64,000 nucleotides of DNA, taken from Mimachlamys varia (Eukaryota; Mollusca; Bivalvia; Pectinida; Pectinidae). A model generated the notes under the pieces. That model saw only the letters and a program-made list of their open reading frames with translations, searched no databases and was not told the origin of the DNA. The stretch's first letter is position 1. Every line of letters starts with the position of its first letter. The position numbers and the translations under genes were made by a program. Positions 1-14,531 of this stretch are shown here, piece by piece. Location: positions 14,317,282-14,381,281 of the forward strand of contig OX392536.1 of the NCBI GenBank assembly GCA_947623455.1, given 5' to 3'.

Positions 1-3000
1 GTGTAAGTATGTGGTAATGACATACAGGAGTGTAAGTAAGTATGTGGTAATGATATACAGGAGTGTAAGTATGTGTTAATGATATACAGGAGTGTAAGCA
101 TGTGTTAATGATATACAGGAGTGTAAGTTAGTATGTGTTAATGATATACAGGAGTGTAAGTATGTGGTAATGATATACAGGAGTGTAAGTATGTGTTAAT
201 GATATACAGGAGTGTAAGTATGTGTTAATGATATACAGGAGTGTAAGTTAGTATGTGTTAATGATATACAGGAGTGTAAGTAAGTATGTGGTAATGATAT
301 ACAGGAGTGTAAGTATGTGTTAATGATATACAGGAGTGTAAGTTAGTATGTGGTAATGATATACAGGAGTATAAGTAAGTATGTGTTAATGATATACAGG
401 AGTGTAAGTAAGTATGTGGTAATGATATACAAGAGTGTAAGTAAGTAGATGGTAAGACATACAGGAGTGTAAGTAAGTATGTGTTAATGATATACAGGAG
501 TGTAAGTATGTGTTAATGATATACAGGTGTGTAAGTTAGTATGTGGTAATGATATACAGGAGTGTAAGTAAGTATGTGTTAATGATATACAGGAGTGTAA
601 GTAAGTATGTGGTAATGATATACAGGAGTGTAAGTAAGTATGTGGTAATGATAAACAGGAGTGTAAGTAAGTATGTGGTAATGATATACAGGATTGTATG
701 TAAGTATGTGGTAATGATATACAAGAGTGTAAGTATGTGTTAATGATATACAGGAGTGTAAGTTAGTATGTGGTAATGATATACAGGAGTGTAAGTTACT
801 ATGTGGTAATGATATACAGGAGTGTAAGTAAGTATGTGTTAATAACATACAGGAGTGTAAGTAAGTATGTGGTAATGATATACAGGAGTGTAAGTAAGTA
901 TGTGGTAATGATATACAGGAGTGTAAGTAAGTATGTGTTAATAACATACAGGAGTGTAAGTAAGTATGTGGTAATGATATACAGGAGTGTAAGTAAGTAT
1001 GTGGTAATGATATACAGGAGTGTAGGTATGTGTTAATGATATACAGGAGTGTAAGTTAGTATGTGGTAATGATATACAGGAGTGTAGGTAAGTATGTGGT
1101 AATGATATACAGGAGTGTAAGTAAGTATGTGGTAATGATATACATGAGTGTAAGTAAGTATGTGGTAATGATATACAGGAGTGTAAGTAAGTATGTGGTA
1201 ATGATATACAGGAGTGTAAGTAAGTATGTGGTAATGATATACAGGAGTGTAAGTAATATGTGTTAATAACATACAGGAGTGAAAGTAAGTATGTGGTAAT
1301 GATATACAGGAGTGTAAGTATGTGTTAATAACATACAGGAGTGTAAGAAAGTATGTGATAATGATATACAGGAGTGTAAGTAAGTATGTGTTAATAACAT
1401 GCAGGAGTGTAGGTACAAAAGTATGTGTTAATGATATACAGGAGTGTAAGTAAGTATGTGTTAATAACACACAGGAGTGTAAGTAAGTATGTGTTAATGA
1501 TATACAGGAGTGTAAGTAAGTATGTGGTAATGATATACAGGAGTGTAAGTAAGTATGTGGTAATGATATACAGGAGTGTAAGTAAGTATGTGCATGGTAA
1601 TGACATACAGGAGTGTAGGTATGTGTTAATGATATACAGGAGTGTAAGTAAGTATATGGTAAGACATACAGGAGTCTAAGTAAGTATGTGGTAATGATAT
1701 ACAGGAGTGTAAGTAAGTATGTGGTAATGACATACAGGAGTGTAAGTAAGTATGTGGTAATGATATACAGGATTGTAAGTAAGTATGTGTTAATGACATA
1801 CAGGAGTGTAAGTATGTATTAGTGATATACAAGAGTGTAAGTAAATATGTGGTAATGATATACAGGAGTGTAAGTAAGTATGTGGTAATGATATACAGGA
1901 GTGTAAGTAAGTATGTGTTAATGACATACAGGAGATTAAGTAAGTATGTGGTAATGATATACAGGAGTGTAAGTAAGTATGTGGTAATGACATACAGGAG
2001 TGTAAGTAAGTATGTGGTAATGATATACAGGAGTGTAAGTATGTGTTAATGATATACAGGAGTGTAAGTATGTGTTAATGATATACAGGAGTGTAAGTTA
2101 GTATGTGTTAATGATATACAGGAGTGTAAGTATGTGGTAATGATATACAGGAGTGTAAGTATGTGTTAATGATATACAGGAGTGTAAGTATGAGGTAATG
2201 ATATACAGGAGTGTAAGTAAGTATGTGGTAATGACATACAGGATTGTAAGTTAGTATGTGGTAATGATATACAGGAGTGTAAGTAAGTATGTGGTAATGA
2301 TATACAGGAGTGTAAGTAAGTATGTGTTAATGATATACAGGAGTGTAAGTTAGTATGTGTTAATGATATACAGGAGTGTAAGTATGTGTTAATGATAAAC
2401 AGGAGTGTAAGTTAGTATGTGTTAATGATATACAGGAGTGTAAGTTACTATGTGGTAATGATATACAGGAGTGTAAGTTAGTATGTGGTAATGATATACA
2501 GGTGTGTAAGTTAGTATGTGTTAATGATATACAGGAGTGTAAGTATGTATATGGTAAGACATACAGGAGTGTAAGTATGTGTTAATGATATACAGGAGTG
2601 TAAGTATGTGTTAATGATATACAGGAGTGTAAGTAAGTATATGGTAAGACATACAGGAGTGTAAGTAAGTATGTGTTAATGATATACAGGAGTGTAAGTA
2701 TGTGTTAATGATATACAGGAGTGTAAGTAAGTATGTGTTAATGATATACAGGAGTGTAAGTAAGTATATGGTAAGACATACAGGAGTGTAAGTAAGTATG
2801 TGGTAATGATATACAGGAGTGTAAGTATGTGGTAATGACATACAGGAGTGTAAGTAAGTATGTGGTAATGATATACAGGAGTGTAAGTATGTGTTAATGA
2901 TATACAGGAGTGTAAGCATGTGTTAATGATATACAGGAGTGTAAGTTAGTATGTGTTAATGATATACAGGAGTGTAAGTATGTGGTAATGATATACAGGA

Positions 3001-4489
3001 GTGTAAGTATGTGTTAATGATATACAGGAGTGTAAGTATGTGTTAATGATATACAGGAGTGTAAGTTAGTATGTGTTAATGATATACAGGAGTGTAAGTA
3101 AGTATGTGGTAATGATATACAGGAGTGTAAGTATGTGTTAATGATATACAGGAGTGTAAGTATGTATGTGTCAATGACAAACAGGAGTGTAAGTAAGTAT
3201 GTGTTAATGATATACAGGAGTGTAAGTATTTGTTAATGATATACAGGAGAGTAAGTATGTATATGGTAAGATATACAGGAGTGTAAGTAAGTATGTGTTA
3301 ATGATATACTGGAGTGTAAGTATGTGTTAATGATATACAGGAGTGTAAGTAAGTATGTGGTAATGACAAACAGGAGTGTAAGTAAGTATGTGTTAATGAT
3401 ATACAGGAGTGTAAGTAAGTATATGGTAAGACATACAGGAGTGTAAGTAAGTATGTGGTAATGATATACAGGAGTGTAAGTATGTGGTAATGACATACAG
3501 GAGTGTAAGTAAGTATGTGGTAATGATATACAGGAGTGTAAGTATGTGTTAATGATATACAGGAGTGTAAGCATGTGTTAATGATATACAGGAGTGTAAG
3601 TTAGTATGTGTTAATGATATACAGGAGTGTAAGTATGTGGTAATGATATACAGGAGTGTAAGTATGTGTTAATGATATACAGGAGTGTAAGTATGTGTTA
3701 ATGATATACAGGAGTGTAAGTTAGTATGTGTTAATGATATACAGGAGTGTAAGTAAGTATGTGGTAATGATATACAGGAGTGTAAGTATGTGTTAATGAT
3801 ATACAGGAGTGTAAGTTAGTATGTGGTAATGATATACAGGAGTGTAAGTAAGTATGTGTTAATGATATACAGGAGTGTAAGTAAGTATGTGGTAATGATA
3901 TACAAGAGTGTAAGTAAGTAGATGGTAAGACATACAGGAGTGTAAGTATGTGTTAATGATATACAGGAGTGTAAGTATGTGTTAATGATATACAGGTGTG
4001 TAAGTTAGTATGTGGTAATGATATACAGGAGTGTAAGTTAGTATGTGTTAATGATATACAGGAGTGTAAGTAAGTATGTGGTAATGATATACAGGAGTGT
4101 AAGTAAGTATGTGGTAATGATAAACAGGAGTGTAAGTAAGTATGTGGTAATGATATACAGGATTGTATGTAAGTATGTGGTAATGATATACAGGAGTGTA
4201 AGTATGTGTTAATGATATACAGGAGTGTAAGTTAGTATGTGGTAATGATATACAGGAGTGTAAGTAAGTATGTGTTAATGATATACAGGAGTGTAAGTAA
4301 GTATGTGTTAATGATATACAGGAGTGTAAGTAAGTATGTGGTAATGATATACAGGAGTGTAAGTAAGTATGTGGTAATGATATACAGGAGTGTAAGTAAG
4401 TATGTGTTAATAACATACAGGAGTGTAAGTAAGTATGTGGTAATGATATACAGGAGTGTAAGTAAGTATGTGTTAATAACATACAGGAG

Positions 4490-6273
4490 TGTAAGTAATA
4501 TGTGGTAATGATAAACAGGAGTGTAAGTAAGTATGTGGTAATGATATACAGGAGTGTAGGTATATGTGTTAATGATATACAGGAGTGTAAGTTAGTATGT
4601 GGTAATGATATACATGAGTGTAAGTAAGTATGTGGTAATGATATACAGGAGTGTAAGTATGTGTTAATGATATACAGGAGTGTAAGCATGTGTTAATGAT
4701 ATACAGGAGTGTAAGTTAGTATGTGTTAATGATATACAGGAGTGTAAGTATGTGGTAATGATATACAGGAGTGTAAGTATGTGTTAATGATATACAGGAG
4801 TGTAAGTATGTGTTAATGATATACAGGAGTGTAAGTTAGTATGTGTTAATGATATACAGGAGTGTAAGTTAGTATGTGGTAATGATATACAGGAGTGTAA
4901 GTAAGTATGTGTTAATGATATACAGGAGTGTAAGTAAGTATGTGGTAATGATATACAAGAGTGTAAGTAAGTAGATGGTAAGACATACAGGAGTGTAAGT
5001 AAGTATGTGTTAATGATATACAGGAGTGTAAGTATGTGTTAATGATATACAGGTGTGTAAGTTAGTATGTGGTAATGATATACAGGAGTGTAAGTAAGTA
5101 TGTGTTAATGATATACAGGAGTGTAAGTAAGTATGTGGTAATGATATACAGGAGTGTAAGTAAGTATGTGGTAATGATAAACAGGAGTGTAAGTAAGTAT
5201 GTGGTAATGATATACAGGATTGTATGTAAGTATGTGGTAATGATATACAGGAGTGTAAGTATGTGTTAATGATATACAGGAGTGTAAGTTAGTATGTGGT
5301 AATGATATACAGGAGTGTAAGTTACTATGTGGTAATGATATACAGGAGTGTAAGTAAGTATGTGTTAATAACATACAGGAGTGTAAGTAATATGTGGTAA
5401 TGATAAACAGGAGTGTAAGTAAGTATGTGGTAATGATATACAGGAGTGTAGGTATATGTGTTAATGATATACAGGAGTGTAAGTTAGTATGTGGTAATGA
5501 TATACATGAGTGTAAGTAAGTATGTGGTAATGATATACAGGAGTGTAAGTATGTGTTAATGATATACAGGAGTGTAAGCATGTGTTAATGATATACAGGA
5601 GTGTAAGTTAGTATGTGTTAATGATATACAGGAGTGTAAGTATGTGGTAATGATATACAGGAGTGTAAGTATGTGTTAATGATATACAGGAGTGTAAGTA
5701 TGTGTTAATGATATACAGGAGTGTAAGTTAGTATGTGTTAATGATATACAGGAGTGTAAGTTAGTATGTGGTAATGATATACAGGAGTGTAAGTAAGTAT
5801 GTGTTAATGATATACAGGAGTGTAAGTAAGTATGTGGTAATGATATACAAGAGTGTAAGTAAGTAGATGGTAAGACATACAGGAGTGTAAGTAAGTATGT
5901 GTTAATGATATACAGGAGTGTAAGTATGTGTTAATGATATACAGGTGTGTAAGTTAGTATGTGGTAATGATATACAGGAGTGTAAGTAAGTATGTGTTAA
6001 TGATATACAGGAGTGTAAGTAAGTATGTGGTAATGATATACAGGAGTGTAAGTAAGTATGTGGTAATGATAAACAGGAGTGTAAGTAAGTATGTGGTAAT
6101 GATATACAGGATTGTATGTAAGTATGTGGTAATGATATACAGGAGTGTAAGTATGTGTTAATGATATACAGGAGTGTAAGTTAGTATGTGGTAATGATAT
6201 ACAGGAGTGTAAGTTACTATGTGGTAATGATATACAGGAGTGTAAGTAAGTATGTGTTAATAACATACAGGAG
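4490..6273. repeat. Two tandem copies of an ~892-bp higher-order repeat in array 1
   Basis: Rare unit variants recur at a constant 892-bp offset: AATATGTGGTAATGATAAAC at about 4498 and 5390, TATATGTG at 4561 and 5453, TGTAAGCATG at 4681 and 5573, and the same 66-codon open stretch at 5069 and 5961. The copies look near-identical by eye. The match stops after about 5385/6277, where the second copy continues with a different order of variants. Limits are therefore approximate. Confidence 0.85.
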
Positions 6274-7469
6274 TGTAAGTAAGTATGTGGTAATGATATA
6301 CAGGAGTGTAAGTAAGTATGTGGTAATGATATACAGGAGTGTTAGCAAGTATGTGTTAATAACATACAGAAGTGTAAGTAAGTATGTGGTAATGATATAC
6401 AGGAGTGTAAGTAAGTATGTGTTAATAACATACAGGAGTGTAAGTAATATGTGGTAATGATATACAGGAGTGTAAGTAAGTATGTGGTAATGATATACAG
6501 GAGTGTAGGTATGTGTTAATGATATACAGGAGTGTAAGTTAGTATGTGGTAATGATATACATGAGTGTAAGTAAGTATGTGGTAATGATATACAGGAGTG
6601 TAAGTAAGTATGTGGTTATGATATACAGGAGTGTAAGTAAGTATGTGGTAATGATATACAGGAGTGTAAGTAATATGTGTTAATAACATACAGGAGTGTA
6701 AGTAAGTATGTGGTAATGATATACAGGAGTGTAAGTATGTGTTAATGATATATAGGAGTGTAAGTAAGTATGTGTTAATAACATACAGGAGTGTAAGTAA
6801 GTATGTGATAATGATATACAGGAGTGTAAGTAAGTATGTGTTAATAACATACAGGAGTGTAGGTACAAATGTATGTGTTAATGATATACAGGAGTGTAAG
6901 TAAGTATGTGTTAATAACACACAGGAGTGTAAGTAAGTATGTGTTAATGATATACAGGAGTGTAAGTAAGTATGTGGTAATGATATACAGGAGTGTAAGT
7001 AAGTATGTGGTAATGATATACAGGAGTGTAAGTAAGTATGTGCATGGTAATGACATACAGGAGTGTAGGTATGTGTTAATGATATGCAGGAGTGAAAGTA
7101 AGTATATGGTAAGACATACAGGAGTCTAAGTAAGTATGTGTTAATGATATACAGGAGTGTAAGTAAGTATGTGGTAATGACATACAGGAGTGTAAGTAAG
7201 TATGTGGTAATGATATACAGGATTGTAAGTAAGTATGTGGTAATGACATACAGGATTGTAAGTTAGTATGTGTTAATGATATACAGGAGTGTAAGTTAGT
7301 GTGTGTTAATGACATACAGGAGTGTAAGTATGTATTAGTGATATACAAGAGTGTAAGTAAGTATGTGGTAATGATATACAGGAGTGTAAGTAAGTATGTG
7401 GTAATGATATACAGGAGTGTAAGAATGTGTTAATGATATACAGGAGTGTAAGTTAGTATGTGTTAATGA

Positions 7470-10400
7470 TATACAGGAGTGTAAGTATGTGGTAATGATA
7501 TACAGGAGTGTAAGTATGTGTTAATGATATACAGGAGTGTAAGTATGTGTTAATGATATACAGAGTGTAAGTTAGTATGTGTTAATGATATACAGGAGTG
7601 TAAGTAAGTATGTGGTAATGACATACAGGATTGTAAGTTAGTATGTGGTAATGATATACAGGAGTGTAAGTAAGTATGTGTTAATGATATACAGGAGTGT
7701 AAGTAATATGTGTTAATAACATACAGGAGTGTAAGTAAGTATGTGGTAATGATATACAGGAGTGTAAGTATGTGTTAATGGTATACAGGAGTGTAAGTAA
7801 GTATGTGTTAATAACATACAGGAGTGTAAGTAAGTATGTGATAATGATATACAGGAGTGTAAGTAAGTATGTGTTAATAGCATACAGGAGTGTAGGTACA
7901 AAAGTATGTGTTAATGATATACAGGAGTGTAAGTAAGTATGTGTTAATAACACACAGGAGTGTAAGTAAGTATGTGTTAATGATATACAGGAGTGTAAGT
8001 AAGTATGTGGTAATGATATACAGGAGTGTAAGTAAGTATGTGGTAAGACATACAGGAGTGTAGGTATGTGTTAATGATATACAGGAGTGTAAGTAAGTAT
8101 GTGTTAATGATATACAGGAGTGTAAGTAAGTATGTGGTAATGACATACAGGAGTGTAAGTAAGTATGTGGTAATGATATACAGGATTGTAAGTAAGTATG
8201 TGGTAATGACATACAGGATTGCAAGTTAGTATGTGTTAATGATATACAGGAGTGTAAGTTAGTGTGTGTTAATGACATACAGGAGTGTAAGTATGTATTA
8301 GTGATATACAAGAGTGTAAGTAAGTATGTGGTAATGATATACAGGAGTGTAAGTAAGTATGTGGTAATGATATACAGGAGTGTAAGTATGTGTTAATGAT
8401 ATACAGGAGTGTAAGTTAGTATGTGTTAATGATATACAGGAGTGTAAGTATGTGGTAATGATATACAGGAGTGTAAGTATGTGTTAATGATATACAGGAG
8501 TGTAAGTATGTGTTAATGATATACAGGAGTGTAAGTTAGTATGTGTTAATGATATACAGGAGTGTAAGTAAGTATGTGGTAATGACATACATGATTGTAA
8601 GTTAGTATGTGGTAATGATATACAGGAGTGTAAGTAAGTATGTGGTAATGATATACAGGAGTGTAAGTATGTGTTAATGATATACAGGAGTGTAAGTTAG
8701 TATGTGTTAATGATATACAGGAGTGTAAGTATGTGTTAATGATATACAGGAGTGTAAGTTAGTATGTGTTAATGATATACAGGAGTGTATTAAGTTAGTA
8801 TGTGGTAATGATATACAGGAGTGTAAGTTACTATGTGGTAATGATATACAGGAGTGTAAGTTAGTATGTGGTAATGATATACAGGTGTGTAAGTTAGTAT
8901 GTGTTAATGATATACAGGAGTGTAAGTATGTATATGGTAAGACATACAGGAGTGTAAGTATGTGTTAATGATATACAGGAGTGTAAGTAAGTATGTGTTA
9001 ATGATATACAGGAGTGTAAGTAAGTATATGGTAAGACATACAGGAGTGTAAGTAAGTATGTGTTAATGATATACAGGAGTGTAAGTATGTGTTAATGATA
9101 TACAGGAGTGTAAGTATGTGTTAATGATATACAGGAGTGTAAGTATGTGTTAATGATATACAGGAGTGTAAGTTAGTATGTGTTAATGATATACAGGAGT
9201 GTAAGTAAGTATGTGGTAATGATATACAGGAGTGTAAGTATGTGTTAATGATATACAGGAGTGTAAGTATGTATGTGTCAATGATATACAGGAGTGTAAG
9301 TATGTATATGGTAAGACATACAGGAGTGTAAGTATGTGTTAATGATATACAGGAGTGTAAGTAAGTATGTGTTAATGATATACAGGAGTGTAAGTAAGTA
9401 TATGGTAAGACATACAGGAGTGTAAGTAAGTATGTGTTAATGATATACAGGAGTGTAAGTATGTGGTAATGATATACAGGAGTGTAAGTATGTGTTAATG
9501 ATATACAGGAGTGTAAGTATGTGTTAATGATATACAGGAGTGTAAGTTAGTATGTGTTAATGATATACAGGAGTGTAAGTAAGTATGTGGTAATGACATA
9601 CAGGATTGTAAGTTAGTATGTGGTAATGATATACAGGAGTGTAAGTAAGTATGTGTTAATGATATACAGGAGTGTAAGTAATATGTGTTAATGACATACA
9701 GGAGTGTAAGTAAGTATGTGGTAATGATATACAGGAGTGTAAGTATGTGTTAATGATATACAGGAGTGTAAGTAAGTATGTGTTAATAACATACAGGAGT
9801 GTAAGTAAGTATGTGATAATGATATACAGGAGTGTAAGTAAGTATGTGTTAATAGCATACAGGAGTGTAGGTACAAAAGTATGTGTTAATGATATACAGG
9901 AGTGTAAGTAAGTATGTGTTAATAACACACAGGAGTGTAAGTAAGTATGTGTTAATGATATACAGGAGTGTAAGTAAGTATGTGGTAATGATATACAGGA
10001 GTGTAAGTAAGTATGTGGTAAGACATACAGGAGTGTAGGTATGTGTTAATGATATACAGGAGTGTAAGTAAGTATGTGTTAATGATATACAGGAGTGTAA
10101 GTAAGTATGTGGTAATGACATACAGGAGTGTAAGTAAGTATGTGGTAATGATATACAGGATTGTAAGTAAGTATGTGGTAATGACATACAGGATTGTAAG
10201 TTAGTATGTGTTAATGATATACAGGAGTGTAAGTTAGTGTGTGTTAATGACATACAGGAGTGTAAGTATGTATTAGTGATATACAAGAGTGTAAGTAAGT
10301 ATGTGGTAATGATATACAGGAGTGTAAGTAAGTATGTGGTAATGATATACAGGAGTGTAAGTATGTGTTAATGATATACAGGAGTGTAAGTTAGTATGTG

Positions 10401-11260
10401 TTAATGATATACAGGAGTGTAAGTATGTGGTAATGATATACAGGAGTGTAAGTATGTGTTAATGATATACAGGAGTGTAAGTATGTGTTAATGATATACA
10501 GGAGTGTAAGTTAGTATGTGTTAATGATATACAGGAGTGTAAGTAAGTATGTGGTAATGACATACATGATTGTAAGTTAGTATGTGGTAATGATATACAG
10601 GAGTGTAAGTAAGTATGTGGTAATGATATACAGGAGTGTAAGTATGTGTTAATGATATACAGGAGTGTAAGTTAGTATGTGTTAATGATATACAGGAGTG
10701 TAAGTATGTGTTAATGATATACAGGAGTGTAAGTTAGTATGTGTTAATGATATACAGGAGTGTATTAAGTTAGTATGTGGTAATGATATACAGGAGTGTA
10801 AGTTACTATGTGGTAATGATATACAGGAGTGTAAGTTAGTATGTGGTAATGATATACAGGTGTGTAAGTTAGTATGTGTTAATGATATACAGGAGTGTAA
10901 GTATGTATATGGTAAGACATACAGGAGTGTAAGTATGTGTTAATGATATACAGGAGTGTAAGTAAGTATGTGTTAATGATATACAGGAGTGTAAGTAAGT
11001 ATATGGTAAGACATACAGGAGTGTAAGTAAGTATGTGTTAATGATATACAGGAGTGTAAGTATGTGTTAATGATATACAGGAGTGTAAGTATGTGTTAAT
11101 GATATACAGGAGTGTAAGTATGTGTTAATAATATACAGGAGTGTAAGTTAGTATGTGTTAATGATATACAGGAGTGTAAGTAAGTATGTGGTAATGATAT
11201 ACAGGAGTGTAAGTATGTGTTAATGATATACAGGAGTGTAAGTATGTATGTGTCAATGAC
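7470..11260. repeat. Two tandem copies of a 1975-bp higher-order repeat (block A)
   Basis: Marker variants recur exactly 1975 bp apart: the one-off insertion GTGTATTAAGTTAG at 8785 and 10760, the GGTACAAAAGTATG unit near 7890 and 9866, and the TGTATTAGTGATATAC unit near 8290 and 10265. Copy 1 runs from about 7470 and copy 2 continues to about 11260, where the variants diverge (GTCAATGATATAC in one, GTCAATGACAAAC in the other). Differences are scattered single bases, for example a one-base deletion near 7563. Confidence 0.88.
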
Positions 11261-12191
11261 AAACAGGAGTGTAAGTAAGTATGTGTTAATGATATACAGG
11301 AGTGTAAGTATGTGTTAATGATATACAGGAGAGTAAGTATGTATATGGTAAGATATACAGGAGTGTAAGTAAGTATGTGTTAATGATATACAGGAGTGTA
11401 AGTATGTGTTAATGATATACAGGAGTGTAATTAAGTATGTGGTAATGATATACAGGAGTGTAAGTATGTGTTAATGATATACAGGAGTGTAAGTAAGTAT
11501 ATGGTAAGACATACAGGAGTGTAAGTAAGTATGTGGTAATGACAAACAGGAGTGTAAGTAAGTATGTGTTAATGATATACAGGAGTGTAAGTGAGTATAT
11601 GGTAAGACATACAGGAGTGTAAGTAAGTATGTGGTAATGATATACAGGAGTGTAAGTATGTGGTAATGACATACAGGAGTGTAAGTAAGTATGTGGTAAT
11701 GATATACAGGAGTGTAAGTATGTGTTAATGATATACAGGAGTGTAAGCATGTGTTAATGATATACAGGAGTGTAAGTTAGTATGTGTTAATGATATACAG
11801 GAGTGTAAGTATGTGGTAATGATATACAGGAGTGTAAGTATGTGTTAATGATAAACAGGAGTGTAAGTATGTGTTAATGATATACAGGAGTGTAAGTTAG
11901 TATGTGTTAATGATATACAGGAGTGTAAGTAAGTATGTGGTAATGATATACAGGAGTGTAAGTATGTGTTAATGATATACAGGAGTGTAAGTTAGTATGT
12001 GGTAATGATATACAGGAGTGTAAGTAAGTATGTGTTAATGATATACAGGAGTGTAAGTAAGTATGTGGTAATGATATACAAGAGTGTAAGTAAGTAGATG
12101 GTAAGACATACAGGAGTGTAAGTAAGTATGTGTTAATGATATACAGGAGTGTAAGTATGTGTTAATGATATACAGGTGTGTAAGTTAGTAT

Positions 12192-13430
12192 GTGGTAATG
12201 ATATACAGGAGTGTAAGTAAGTATGTGTTAATGATATACAGGAGTGTAAGTAAGTATGTGGTAATGATATACAGGAGTGTAAGTAAGTATGTGGTAATGA
12301 TAAACAGGAGTGTAAGTAAGTATGTGGTAATGATATACAGGATTGTATGTAAGTATGTGGTAATGATATACAGGAGTGTAAGTATGTGTTAATGATATAC
12401 AGGAGTGTAAGTTAGTATGTGGTAATGATATACAGGAGTGTAAGTTACTATGTGGTAATGATATACAGGAGTGTAAGTAAGTATGTGTTAATAACATACA
12501 GGAGTGTAAGTAAGTATGTGGTAATGATATACAGGAGTGTAAGTAAGTATGTGGTAATGATATACAGGAGTGTAAGTAAGTATGTGTTAATAACATACAG
12601 GAGTGTAAGTAAGTATGTGGTAATGATATACAGGAGTGTAAGTAAGTATGTGTTAATAACATACAGGAGTGTAAGTAATATGTGGTAATGATTTACAGGA
12701 GTGTAAGTAAGTATGTGGTAATGATATACAGGAGTGTAGGTATGTGTTAATGATATACAGGAGTGTAAGTTAGTATGTGGTAATGATATACAGGAGTGTA
12801 GGTAAGTATGTGGTAATGATATACAGGAGTGAAAGTAAGTATGTGGTAATGATATACATGAGTGTAAGTAAGTATGTGGTAATGATATACAGGAGTGTAA
12901 GTAAGTATGTGGTAATGATATACAGGAGTGTAAGTAAGTATGTGGTAATGATATACAGGAGTGTAAGTAATATGTGTTAATAACATACAGGAGTGTAAGT
13001 AAGTATGTGGTAATGATATACAGGAGTGTAAGTATGTGTTAATGATATACAGGAGTGTAAGTAAGTATGTGTTAATAACATACAGGAGTGTTAGTAAGTA
13101 TGTGATAATGATATACAGGAGTGTAAGTAAGTATGTGTTAATAACATACAGGAGTGTAGGTACAAAAGTATGTGTTAATGATATACAGGAGTGTAAGTAA
13201 GTATGTGTTAATAACACACAGGAGTGTAAGTAAGTATGTGTTAATGATATACAGGAGTGTAAGTAAGTATGTGGTAATGATATACAGGAGTGTAAGTAAG
13301 TATGTGGTAATGATATACAGGAGTGTAAGTAAGTATGTGCATGGTAATGACATACAGGAGTGTAGGTATGTGTTAATGATATACAGGAGTGTAAGTAAGT
13401 ATATGGTAAGACATACAGGAGTCTAAGTAA
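12192..13430. repeat. Segment repeated at +6775 bp (18967-20205)
   Basis: The variant order between 12192 and about 13430 is reproduced at 18967-20205 with offset 6775. This includes the GTATGTGCATGGTAATGACA unit near 13338 and 20111 and the GGTACAAAAG unit near 13160 and 19935. The offset differs from the 7062 bp seen for blocks A/A' by 287 bp, so an indel of about nine units must lie between the two comparisons. A related but rearranged copy lies at 21343-22250. Confidence 0.75.
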
Positions 13431-14531
13431 GTATGTGTTAATGATATACAGGATTGTAAGTTAGTATGTGTTAATGATATACAGGAGTGTAAGTTAGTGT
13501 GTGTTAATGACATACAGGAGTGTAAGTTTGTATTAATGATATACAGGAGTGTAAGTAAGTATGTGGTAATGATATACAGGAGTGTAAGTAAGTATGTGGT
13601 AATGATATACAGGAGTGTAAGTAAGTATGTGTTAATGACATACAGGAGATTAAGTAAGTATGTGGTAATGATATACAGGAGTGTAAGTATGTGGTAATGA
13701 CATACAGGAGTGTAAGTAAGTATGTGGTAATGATATACAGGAGTGTAAGTATGTGTTAATGATATACAGGAGTGTAAGTATGTGTTAATGATAAACAGGA
13801 GTGTAAGTATGTGTTAATGATATACAGGAGTGTAAGTATGTATGTGTCAATGACAAACAGGAGTGTAAGTAAGTATGTGTTAATGATATACAGGAGTGTA
13901 AGTATGTGTTAATGATATACAGGAGAGTAAGTATGTATATGGTAAGATATACAGGAGTGTAAGTAAGTATGTGTTAATGATATACAGGAGTGTAAGTATG
14001 TGTTAATGATATACAGGAGTGTAAGTAAGTATGTGGTAATGACAAACAGGAGTGTAAGTAAGTATGTGTTAATGATATACAGGAGTGTAAGTAAGTATAT
14101 GGTAAGACATACAGGAGTGTAAGTAAGTATGTGGTAATGACATACAGGATTGTAAGTTAGTATGTGGTAATGATATACAGGAGTGTAAGTAAGTATGTGT
14201 TAATGATATACAGGAGTGTAAGTAATATGTGTTAATAACATACAGGAGTGTAAGTAAGTATGTGGTAATGATATACAGGAGTGTAAGTATCTGTTAATGA
14301 TATACAGGAGTGTAAGTAAGTATGTGTTAATAACATACAGGAGTGTAAGTAAGTATGTGATAATGATATACAGGAGTGTAAGTAAGTATGTGTTAATAGC
14401 ATACAGGAGTGTAGGTACAAAAGTATGTGTTAATGATATACAGGAGTGTAAGTAAGTATGTGTTAATAACACACAGGAGTGTAAGTAAGTATATGGTAAG
14501 ACATACAGGAGTGTAAGTAAGTATGTGTTAA